DNA of 64,000 nt, from the NCBI RefSeq assembly GCF_015832195.1, contig NC_052045.1, positions 1,302,001-1,366,000 on the forward strand, given 5' to 3'. The notes under the pieces were generated by a model. It searched no databases. It was not told the DNA's origin and saw only the letters and a program-made list of their open reading frames with translations. This document shows, one piece after another, positions 50,401 to 61,575 of this stretch (positions are counted from its first letter, which is position 1; each line of letters starts with the position of its first letter). Origin of the DNA: Motacilla alba alba. Lineage: Eukaryota > Chordata > Aves > Passeriformes > Motacillidae. A program made the translations under genes and the position numbers.

Positions 50401-53400
50401 ACATTAATTTTTAAAGGGATGTCTGAGGGATGGCAGGATTTGGGCTTGGCTTATTTCTGAAAAGCAGCTGTGCTGCAAAATCCAAGACCAAAATTCTGAA
50501 GATGAACATCCAGAGAGCACAAAACTGTGTGACAGTGGAAGAAGCCAAGCAAGGACAGATGAGAGAATTTTCTACTGGCTCCCAGTATGAAGAATCAACT
50601 TTTTCACCTTATCTGCTGTGAAATTAATCAGATTTTCACATTATGGTAGTACAAAGAGCTACCACCTGTGTAATTTCCTGAGCTCACTGGATTTTCTTTT
50701 GTCTGGCACCTTCTGTGCTGCCCAGTGTCATTCCTGTTTTGTTCATAGGCTTTGACAGTGTGAGTACATTTTCTCTCCAGAGCAGACAGCCCCCAGCTGT
50801 AGCTTTCCACATTGTGAAGCTGACACCACACAAATCAAGATGTGCCTTAAACTTGTCCTTGAAGTGCCTCACTTCCCTCCTGACCCCTCAGCTATTCGCT
50901 ACAATTTTATACCAAACAAAAAGAGGGGGATTTCTAGCACCTTCCCAGTGTGTCCAACCCACAAAGAAATCAAAATAAATGAATCTACAGGAGAACCACT
51001 ACAATAATATTTAATCACACCCTCAGAATTCTGCTGTCAAAATCTTCTCCCACAAATATTCAGGTATATAAGGAGAGTAAACACAGAAACACCTGAGATC
51101 TTGATGCAATAACTAGATATTCTTCAAAATTTTCCAACTGCATAGAGAAGCAGCAACTAAAGAGGATTTTGTAAAAAGTTATTTCTGTTTGAAGTTCATT
51201 GATTCTCCTTCTGGATACTTTTATTTCACCAGGCAGTAGTTTTGGAGTAGTTTTACTATTGATCATCATCTGACACAGCAGGCTGCTGAGGAAGAAGTCA
51301 AACTAGCTACAACTAATGAGAGCAAAACTCCCCAGCACAGGTCCAGCAATGTCTAAATGTTGTGGTTAAAAGTTTACAAAGACCCAATCAGACTCATTAT
51401 CCAGGCAGTATCCCATCCAATTGCTAAAGAGAGAGAATTTCACCCAGTGTTCATATGCACACCTACTACATGAATAAATTCTGGAGAGAAGAAAATAAAT
51501 AAAAAGAACTGTGCAAAGGATCCTCCTTTTTACGTGATGTACTTCTTCCCACCCACAGTAAATGCAACACCTTCCTTCTCTGGACAATTAGCAATGTCCT
51601 GTATTAAATTAACTATTTGAGAGCAACTGAAGGCACGGATGACTGCTTCCACGTACTTTCAATCGATGTGAAACTGTTTCTAAATTGAAGCTTATTTCCC
51701 CTTTCCTGGTACTTTTTCTCCCCCTAGTTCTTCAGCATTTCATCTGTTTGTCAAATGTGTTTTGGATCTTACTATTTCCTTCCTTTCCAGTGAAAATCTA
51801 ATTAATTCCTGCAGGACTCAATTAAGAGTTTGAGTGCAAATCATGCTGCAGAGCGAGACGAGGAGGGCTGGAGCAGTGCCCAGCTGATCAGCAGGGTCAC
51901 TGCCCCACCCCTGAGCCCACCAACAGAGAGGGGAGGCTGCTCCCAAAGCTCCGTGTCCTTCACAAGCACCCAGGGCAGCTCTTGGGCTGCCTGAGCGCAA
52001 TAAAAGCGTTCTTGAGGCTCCCCTGGGCTTTAGGGGAGCTCAGTGATGCCACAGGGGTGGCCCGTGACCTCAGTAACTGCCCTGGGATGAACAATGTGCC
52101 TCTCAGCATCCCCACAGCCAGGGCTTGGCTTGGCTTTGTCCCTCCTGGCGCCCCAGCCCTGCTGGCTGTGCTGAGCAGGGAGCGTGGCAGGGCACAAGTG
52201 TCCTGAGGGGGTGGCTGCTGCCAGCCTGAGGCATTCCCATCCTCAGGACAGCACCACAACTTCCTTTCCAACAGCATCCTCTGGAGTCTCCCCCTGCTCA
52301 GGCAGCTTCCTATCTTGCCTGTTCACAGATGAGGTAATTTTAAAGATATTTATCCAGAAACACGGGAGGCTCCTGACATCAGGCCAGAGAGCACCACGTT
52401 TGTTAATTTGCTTTTTGCTGTTGCAACAGTAATGAAATTTACAGAAATCTGTCAAAATACAGAGCTAAGTAAATATGACTTTAAATATTAAAACATCAAG
52501 ATTGCACAGATGAACATTTTGAGACTTTTAGCATCACAATATTGGCAGAGACAAGGACCATCTTCTGAGAACCAGCTAATTAGCAAAAAAGAGCATGATT
52601 AGAAGTGGTCCTAAGAAATTTTTTTCCCGTGGATTTTAAAGAAAACAATGTTGTCAAAGAGAGTTGGGCTTCTCAAGAGCTTGAGAAGAGTCAAGTAAGT
52701 GGAATAGAAGATGGAAAGACAGAAATTGAACTTTCTAAAAGCCTGAATAGACAAGCCTAATCAAAGGAGATAAAATCTTACAGACCAGAGTAGAAATATT
52801 TGAGAACTAGATCCAAGATGAAATCCTCAGGCTACGTGGGCTCCCATATGATCTGGGAAAGAAAGAGCTGGTTAATTTTCTTGAAAATTGGATTGCAAAA
52901 GCTTAACAGCTTGCAGTTGAAGATGACCCACTTTGCGTTGAAGAGGCAGACAAAAACCTTTAAAATTATAAAAGAAGAGGGAAAAAGGAGAAAAAGAAAG
53001 AAATCCTGAGTAGGAGGCAGGAGGGTGCTTGGCCTCTGAGATCAGAGATGCGAGGGAAGGATCCTCCTCAAGGCAGCCCATGAGGACAGTTACCTTATCT
53101 AATACACTTCAAATTCCCTTCGTTTCCCTTTATTTCTTGTCCTTTCTGCCTCCCAACAGCAGAGATTCAAACCAGCCCTGCCAAAGAAGTGAGGGGCCAT
53201 TTCCACTCGTGTCTCACAGGAAAGGAGGTTTCCCATCTGTTTCCCAGACAAGCCTGGGAAGAGCAGGACGTGCAGGCCTGTGGCAGAAAATGCACACCTG
53301 CCTCAGCACCTCCTGGGCTTCCAAAGACATCCAGAGCTCTACAGCCCTGAAAACTCCCAGCAGAGGACATAATGGTATTCATGAGACTTCAGAAATGAGT

Positions 53401-55589
53401 TTTAAATCTCTTCGAGAAAAATACCTCATTGACTAAAAACTTCCCAGTCAGCTCCAGGTTTGGCTCTTCACCACCGAATATCAGATGGTATCAAATAACA
53501 GGCAAACATCACACTTAGAACTTGGTGATGACCACAAGTGTCCTGATTCTTACAGACCTGCACCCGTTCAGCAGCTCTGAGGACAAAGCCGGGATATTTA
53601 GCCACCCATATGAAAACTGAAACAAGCAAATCACTCTGACCTTTCTTCCATCAAACAGCAACCAGCAGACAATTTTTTCTCCTTTTTTTCCCTTCCAAAC
53701 TCAACGCTAGTCCTCCCAAATCACACAAAACTCCCAAGCCCACAGCCTTTCAGGAGCTTTTTCAAACAAGTTCTGCATTCGACACCTGCTGGAATGAAGC
53801 AAAGAATCCTTTGAGACTGCGCCACGCTGGACTGAAGATCCACACAAATCTGCATTATTACCTGAATTTCTGCTGCTATTAGAGAGACAGAAAGATAGAA
53901 CTGTAACTTTTTATAGATAACTCTGGGAATTTCACACTTCAAGGGTTTCCCTCATATCAATTTTCTAATTCGCTTCCACTTAGATAAATGAACACGGGAT
54001 TATGCAACACCTCACAGCTGAACAGCTGCCTCCAAATTTTAATTAAAAACATTCCAGACATTATGAGTTTTCAAACTTGCCAAACCCAGGTTTTCTGTGG
54101 TTCTGCCTGTTTGTTTGTTGATCTGCTCTAGGTGCCATTCTCAATTGTTATTTGTAGATAATTTCCCCCCCACGTACCACATTATTCCATTTCTTCAGAG
54201 ATGGACTGACACTGTCAATTTAAATCACTGTTTATCCCATGGTCTCAGTTTTAAGATGCATAATTGACCTACAGCTGGAATAGTCAATGCCCAGATTTCT
54301 TTGCCAGTCCTATATAAATATACAGTCTGATTTACCACACGGAGGTTTTTATTTAAGTGAAACATGTTGTTTCTCACTGTGAATGTAATGAAGGGAAAAA
54401 GAGAAGATAATTCAGCTTGAATGCATAATTAGAGAGCTACTTCAATGAATTTTGAAAAGATTCTCAGACTTCTTTTGGGCTTTTTTTTTTTTATTTCTTT
54501 TTAAAATGCTTTTAAAGATTTTTGAAATGGTTAGTTGGAGAACATTGGCCTGCATTGAAAAATATAAAGTGCAGTGCATAATCTAAGGAACACAGCATTT
54601 GTGATAACTATTTGAATTTTTGTTTTTAGACTGCCAAATCAAGTGTGTTTTAAAGTAGTCTCTTGTGAGTGTATGTAATGAAATAAATTCTATTTCAGCA
54701 GGTAATTTTTCAGGTGATCTGCTTGCAGCAAAACAAAATGCTCAGCTAAAAGGATAACAGAAAACCTACCTTGCTATTTACATTTTTTAAGAAATGAGTA
54801 TTATTATGGTTAGAATCGAGGGATTTCTTTATTGGTGACTGAAAAAACAAGGTAGTGCCAGATTTCTTTTGCTCAGACAATGCTGCATCAGGAACCTCCT
54901 GCAACATCCCTTAATTGTGTGACTGCCAGGGTTAGAATCCTGGGTTTGACCCAGGGCTTTCCTCTACCTTCCAGGCTGACATTGCCACCCCACAACCAGC
55001 AAGAACCCCAACTCCATCTACAGAGTGATACACAGAAAGAATAAAGTAACTTTTAAGCTGAATAAAGAATAAAATAACTTTTAAACTGAGGAGAACTTCT
55101 AGATGCCTCAGTGCTTGGAAGTGCCCCATACCCTCGGGTATAAATTTTTAATCCAGTTCACCAAGATCTCGCCACTCCTCACATCTACTTTTCATGCCAT
55201 GATATTTTATTTCCTACATGTTTGACAAAGTTACTCCCGGGATAAAGTTTGGGTCAGAATGACAGGAATTCACATCTTTTTGTCTCTACCTCAATTTCTG
55301 CTCAGATGTATTTGTATTCTGCACCACCAACAGCTTCACAGTCCTTCCTGAACTCCCCTAGCAAAGCTGTTCCTCCTAAACCCCCTGCATGAAATGTACT
55401 TTCAGTTCAATCACTTAGAGCAAGTTCCTCCAGAGCAAATCAGGAATTAAGCCCTCTGTCTCTCTAGGAGATAATTCTGCCCTTTCCACAGAAACACAAA
55501 GCAATTTTGGGCTGCACAGACCTAGAAGCACTGTGAGTGATCACAGGACTGCAGCCCAGGGGACACCAAGGCCATCCCATGGTGGGGCA
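47401..55589. other. Long unique non-coding stretch
   Basis: Mostly AT-rich unique DNA (48600-49060 and 54040-54800 especially), with GC-richer parts near 47400-47580, 49680-50280 and 51840-52310. The longest non-repetitive open frame of the window lies here: minus strand, plus 49790-50404, about 204 codons from an ATG. Its start has T at -3 and T at +4, a poor initiation context, and the peptide shows no domain I recognise. No RNA gene is identified. Confidence 0.5.
54040..54800. other. AT-rich block; candidate conserved non-coding element
   Basis: Low CpG, many TAAT/ATTA words and ATGCATAAT-like octamer-related words (near 54257 and 54421), no tandem repeat and no open frame. The composition resembles known developmental enhancers, but this is inference only. 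Confidence 0.2.
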
Positions 55590-56045
55590 GCAGGTTTGGG
55601 ACAGATGTTGGCCCTGCTGCCCATCCCCATCCCTGGGTGAATTCAGCAGCAGGTTTGGGCAGATGTTGGCCCTGCTGCCCGTCCCCATCCCTGGGTGAAT
55701 TCAGCAGCAGGTTTGGGGCAGATGTTGGCCCTGCTGTCTGTCCCCATCCCTGGGTGAATTCAGCAGCAGGTTTGGGCAGATGTTGGCTGCTCCCTGTCCC
55801 CATCCCTGGGTGAATTCAGCAGCAGGTTTGGGGCAGTTATTGGCTGCTCCCTGTCCCCATCCCTGGGTGAATTCAGCAGCAGGTTTGGGCAGATGTTGGC
55901 CCTGCTGCCCGTCCCCATCCCTGGGTGAATTCAGCAGCAGGTTTGGGGCAGATATTGGCCCTGCTGTCTGTCCCCATCCCTGGGTGAATTCAGCAGCAGG
56001 TTTGGGCAGATGTTGGCCCTGCTGCCTGTCCCCATCCCTGGGTGG
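55590..56045. repeat. Minisatellite, 56-59-bp unit, ~8 copies
   Basis: CCCTGGGTG recurs at about 55631, 55689, 55748, 55804, 55861, 55919, 55978 and 56036, giving spacings of 56 to 59 bases. Each full unit contains GTGAATTCAGCAGCAGGTTT, then GG(G)CAGATGTTGGC and a CTGCTG(C/T)C block. Length variation comes from a G/GGG change and from loss of CCC in two units. Long frames persist on both strands because of the repeat and are not credible genes. Confidence 0.95.
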
Positions 56046-59000
56046 AGCTGGGCTGCTGGGGAGCAGCTGAGGCAGTTCCAGAGCAGAGCAGAGGCTGCTC
56101 TCCTTGTTGCTTTGCTGTGTTATCAAGCAGGACACAGAGAGCTCCTGGAGCCACAGCTGGAGGCACTCTTGGCTGCCCTGTGCCACTGCCTCCTGCCCAT
56201 CTCCTCACCCCAACAGCAGCATCCATCCTCCCTCACCCTGGGTTTGCTGCCAGCCAAGCCTGGAGCACCTCAGGCACTCCTGAAGTGCACAATATAGGCA
56301 TTAAAAACCCCCGAGCAACAATGCAGCACAAAAAACCAGCACAGAATGTAAAAAAAGGCAACAAAACCCCAAAGCAAAAGCCTGGGGCTCTGAGCAGCCA
56401 CCCCCAGAGCTTGCCTGGCACTCTGCAGCTCTCACTGCCCTGGGTCACTGTTTTTCCTTCCTGGCACTGCTGTGAGGACTTTGAGCTGTGCCATTGGACA
56501 CAAAATACAAACAGCAGTGAATACACGTGAGCATCACAAATTACCCAAAAGGAAACTTTGGAAAAATGCAAAGGTTTTGGGTTTTTTTAAATCAATTTCT
56601 GCTTAAGCTCTAAGAGTGGTGTGACAAACATCGGCAAGCCAGAGTCATCCACTGTCCTACAGCACACAGGACAAACAGAAGAATGTGAAAACTGCAAGTA
56701 CTACACTGTCAGAAAGGAAAAAAAAATGCAGAAAATTTAAAATGTTCTTTTCTCAAGAAAATAAAATCACATTACAATTTCACAAGAAGAATCCAGAGGC
56801 TTCTAAGCAGTGGAGCAATCAGCAACATTTGAATCCAAATCAGCAAAATAAGATCATTAGGATCAATTTATATCCTTCAAGTCTTACCTTGTCTTCCTAG
56901 ACCTTGATTATGAAGCCCCATCAGTGCCCTTTATACCTGCACGGGAAGAGAAGGGAGAGCAATGCTTAGTGCACAAAAACTACTGCAAGTGATAAATAAG
57001 AGCTGTCAGCAGGAATTTAATTTCAATTTGGCAGTTAAACATTTCAATTCTCTATCAGCAACACAACTAAAATTTAACTCTGATGGGAAAATTATTTTTC
57101 TAACTTTATGGCATAGAAGAAAAATGTGTTCACTCATTCTGGTGCCATAAAGCTTCTGCTGTTAGAACAGTTTGGGATTTCTTGATTTTCAAGATTTCAA
57201 AGTTGTTTTTTCCCATACAGAAAGGGATGTCTCCTGTGCCTTTTGGCAACAAAGTATTTGAGATTTTACTTCAAATCAGAAAATGGTGTTTGTTAGGATA
57301 ATGCAGAAAACATCAAGACAAAGCTACCCAAGAGAGTGCTTTGTATCTTGTGCACTCTTAGTGCCCAGGCAAAAGGAACTCAGTTCCTATCAGGACAAGA
57401 GGAACCAACTTCCAACAAATATCATTATTAGGCACAATCTGCATCCACTCTGCAAACTGGAGAATCCACACTACATCGCAGTCAATGTATTAAGATACAA
57501 AATGAAGCACAATGAATAATAATCTGACTAGAAAATGTGGTTAAGCCAATCAGCACCACCCAAATGTAACAATTGCCAGATCTCTGGAAGCTTCCTCCTT
57601 TGTCTACAAACATTCCACAATAAACACTAACTCCTTCTGCAATTTCTAGTCATGCTGCTCAATTAAAATCCATTTGAAAACATCTATCTATCAATTCAGC
57701 AGATTAGTCAAGCAAAAACATTTAAAATAAGAAGGGGGAGAAGAAGTGAAGTCCTGAGTTCAATAACTACAGACACAGCTCACTTTATTTTGGCCAATCA
57801 GCTCTTAATCGTTTTGTCTGGTAAGACCAAAGTCAATTAGTACTTCTTTAATAGACTAATCCTTCTGCTTTTAATTGTCATATCAATAATCCTGGCGTAT
57901 CCCTAAAGAAAAGTCAATAGTTATTGCATCAACTAATTAAAATCTGCCTTAAAAGGTACCTCACTGAGGGTTCTGTTCAGAAATTGCAAGTTCTTAGAAC
58001 TAAAACAGCTCTTCATGGGACGGGGTGGGGAGGCTCATTTTCCTCTCTGAACCCACCAAAAATGTGTGGCTCTTCTTACTATTAGAAGTGACTTTTTGAT
58101 TGGCATAATGGGAAGAACAGTGAAACAGATGGGTCTCCTGTGAAGTTGCACAAGATTCCCACTGGATAATATAAAATGCTGACAGATAACAAAGGAGTTC
58201 CACACTTGTTATTCACTGCAGATTAAAATTTAAACATTGTCTGAGCGAGCCAAGGATTTAAACCAATTTTCCTAGCATGGAATTATAAAATAAAATAACC
58301 TGAGACAGGAAATGACTGTTTGAGGATACAGGTCTACTAATAACTCCAGGAAAAAAAAACTTTATTTTCCATAATGAGCTGTTTTCCAGTCTTCTGCTGG
58401 TGCTGAGTCGGAGGGACTGCTGCAGGAGCACGGCTCTCAGGGCAGTCTGGGGAGCTGTGTGCAGCAGCAGCACAGAGCCCCCAGAGCACACACAGGGAGA
58501 TCAAACATTCCCCGTGCCATGCTGGACTCTACAATGATGCTACTGAACAAGTTGTTTCATGGATTAAAAAAAAGCCCGAAACAGAGGAGAGGATAGAGTT
58601 TGATGTTTGAGCCCTAGCCAAAATTGCTGCTATTTTTTTTTCTGTTTTACTAGCAGATGATTAAAAAATAATAATAACAAAAAAATCTAGGCAGTCTAAT
58701 CTCTGAAACCTGAGGATTTATGGTTGCACTCAGTCTTTTTAGTAAAACTGAAAAGCAAAAGGGAGGGGAGACAAACCAGTCACAGAATTAGTATGTCTAA
58801 ATGAATGCACAAAAGAGAAAAAGTGGGAGGGGAAAAAAGCAGCAGCCATTAACAGGAGGAACAATTTTGGAGATGGATGATCAGTGATGCTTTTGGAAGC
58901 ACGGTAGTTTGTGGAGATTAAAGGAAACTCTGAAGTGCCTGAGCTAAATAACCCTGTATTTCAAGCTGAACAGCATGAAAAGCTGAGATCCTTCTCCAAC

Positions 59001-59667
59001 TGCAAGTACACTCCAAAAATATACAACACTTCCACAGGTCAATTTATAAATAAATTATATGGCTAATTGTACCATGAGCTCATGTACAGATTTAGTCATG
59101 GTACACTCACAGCAAACACACCTCAAGCTGCAATTCCAGCCTGATCAGTATCTAAGGAAACTTCTGCCTAGGATTTACAGCACAGAACTGACCCTGATGA
59201 GTTTCATAAAGGAGACTCTAAATACACAGGAGAAAAAGAAATAGCATGAACACACACCTTCAAATACGTGTGTTCTACATGGAATGACTTTATATGCAGT
59301 TTAACTCAGGTATTTAACAGTAAATACAATTCTAGGGTATTTAGAGAAGATAACTTTGGCCTGATAAAACCAACCAGATGAAAGTAAAGCAAAAACCATT
59401 GAGAAGTTCATGTGAAAGGAGAAGTAGAAGAACAAAACACATCACAAATTCCAGATTCTTCATGTTCTACAACAGCACAAAGTGTTGGATCATCAATAAA
59501 GGTGAAGACGAGAGACGTACAAACTAATGAGCTCAAATTTTGGCAAACAGAACTGCTGGGAATGGAATCTCTCTCTCCCTAGTCCTTTAGCTTCAGGGAT
59601 ATGAATCTCTAACCATTTTAACAGGTTTTTTTCCTAAATAATGTTGATGGTGTTACAGTTTTCAGCG
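56046..59667. other. Unique non-coding stretch
   Basis: GC-rich for the first ~450 bases and then AT-rich. A/T-rich runs occur near 58634-58690. No supported gene, RNA or transposon. Confidence 0.5.
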
Positions 59668-59730
59668 TATATACATATATATGTATATAGATATATATAT
59701 ACACATGAATTCACACACATGCACACACAC
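59668..59730. repeat. TA/CA microsatellite with a 22-bp perfect palindrome
   Basis: An AT-alternating stretch passes into CA dinucleotide-like sequence. Bases 59668-59689 form an exact palindrome centred on ATATAT and flanked by TATATAC and GTATATA, which could extrude as a cruciform. Confidence 0.9.
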
Positions 59731-60504
59731 TCTACTGGTAAGTTGGATGTTTTACCATAACAATAAATGGGAAGAGAAGCAACATTTGTGCTGTCTAGGA
59801 AAAAATACTTTCAATGCTTCTCCACACAAAATCCACCCATTTCCTCCCTGCACTCCACCACATTGTTTTCATGGTTAGAAGAGCTAAAAAGCCAGCCTAA
59901 AAATATTACATTATTGCAGCCCTGGAACAGATTGCTTAGGGAAGGTGTGAAGTTACTATCATTAGAGATCTTTTAGTATGAGTTTTGCCAGCATCTATTT
60001 GTGCTTTGATTCCATCTTGCATAAGGAGAGGGCCCAGGAGCCTCCTGAGGTCCCTCCCTCTCTGCAGCTCCACTTTTTCACTTCATGCAGGAGAGAAGTC
60101 AGGGGAAGTGCAATGGGATTTTTATTCATAGCAAATAATACTTATGAAAATAGAATGCAGGAGGCCGATCTATCACCTCTGTGATTTGACTACTAAACCA
60201 CAATACTTCAAAGCACATAATCTCTTCCCTCATGACCCAGTAATGCGTTCAGGAAAAACTGCAAGAGCCAGAGATTTATTCCACTTCCAAGCCGTGTAGT
60301 TTGTTGTAGGAACCAGCCAAAGCACAATATATATTAGAATTAAACCCTGTCCACCCCTTCAGAAACGACTCCAGGAAATTCCAATCAAATCTGTCTGCTG
60401 CAGTTAGGTTTTGTGACAGAGCCATTACAGAGAAATAAAGTGTCACTGGTGAAAGGAATGTCAAGCTGCTTTGAATTGGCTCAACAGCATCTGATGTCCT
60501 CAAG
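59731..60504. other. Unique non-coding stretch
   Basis: AT-rich unique sequence preceding the CpG patch. No gene or repeat is seen. Confidence 0.5.
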
Positions 60505-60790
60505 GATTAGAGCGCGTTCTGACCCTGCCCTGCCAATCTGTTTAGCTTCTGACGCTTCACCAGATGGGGTCAGGGCAGGGATTTCTCCTGCCATGCTCAG
60601 TGACCTGGAAAAGCCCAGGGCGTTTGCGCGGCGAACGTGTCGCGGAGGCCTCCGCACGCAGCAAGAGCCTTGGACAGATGTGCCTGCGTGGAGCCTCCTC
60701 ACGCTGCTCAATGGCACTGCTCTCAGCCCTCCGTGGCCAGGAAAACCAAATAAACACCCACCGGGGTGGGTTTCATGTGCACGTGGCACG
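60505..60790. promoter_or_regulatory. CpG-rich patch next to the 27/30-bp array
   Basis: Nine CpGs fall within 38 bases at 60621-60658, and further CpGs lie in GAGCGCG near 60509, GACGC, ACGCTG, CCGTGG, ACCGGGG and CACGTGGCACG. Most surrounding DNA is CpG-poor, so this patch has either escaped methylation or arrived recently. It contains an E-box (CACGTG near 60780). A small CpG island or promoter is possible. No TATA box or convincing first exon was found, and the open frame that runs into the array is not supported. Confidence 0.35.
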
Positions 60791-60806
60791 TCTTGTTACA
60801 AGTGTC

Positions 60807-61575
60807 CATCAGGAAATGCACGGGGTTCTGGTATCACAGGAAATGCACGGGGTTCTGGTATCACTGGAAGTGCACACAAACTTCTCTGACATCACAGGAA
60901 GTGCACAGGGTTCTGGTATCACAGGAAATGCAAACAACGTTCCTGATATCACAGGAAATGCACGGGGTTCTGATATCACAGTAGGTGCACACAGTGTTCC
61001 TGATATCACAGGAAATGCACCCAACATTTCTGATATGCACAACATTTCTGATATCACAGGAAATGCACAATGTTCCTGCTATCACAGGAGATGCACACAA
61101 TGTTTCTGGTATCACAGGAAATGCACAGGTTTCTGATATCACAGGAGTTGCACACAACATCTCTGGTATCAGAGGAGATGCACACAACGTTCCTGGTGTC
61201 ACAGGAAATGCACAATGTTCCTGCTATCACAGGAAATGCACAGGTTTTTGATATCACAGGAAATACACACAACATTTCTGGTATCACAGGAAATGCACAG
61301 GTTTCTGATATCACAGGAAATGCATGGGGTTCTGATATCACAGGAGATGCACACAACGTTTCTGGTATCACAGGAAATGCACAGGTTTCTGATATCACAG
61401 GAGATGCACACAACATCTCTGCTATCACAGGAAATGCACACAACATTTCTGATATCACAGGAAATGCACGGGGTTCTGATATCACAGGAAATGCACACAA
61501 CATTTCTGATATTACAGGAAATGCACAGGTTTCTGATATCACAGGAGATGCCCACAACATTCCCAATATCACCCT
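60807..61575. repeat. Minisatellite of ~27 units, 27-30 bp, with repeated GGAA cores
   Basis: About 27 head-to-tail units of the type ATCACAGGAAATGCACAGG + TTTCTGAT (27 bases) or ATCACAGGAAATGCACACAA + CATTTCTGAT (30 bases) follow one another, often alternating, with a few 28-base forms and one truncated unit near 61040. Early units carry ACAGGAAGTG, later ones mostly ACAGGAAATG or ACAGGAGATG. Stop codons are rare in all six frames, so several overlapping frames of 110-190 codons appear on both strands. They encode periodic 9/10-residue peptides (for example ITGNAHNISD) with no known family and are treated as array artefacts. It is not a CRISPR array: there are no unique spacers. Confidence 0.95.

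Noticed and set aside
54925..54960. tRNA-like B-box words (GGGTTAGAATCC)
   Set aside because: No matching A box or cloverleaf could be built around it.
60807..61575. CRISPR-like regular repeat array
   Set aside because: Units are head-to-tail without unique spacers, and the context is a vertebrate genome.
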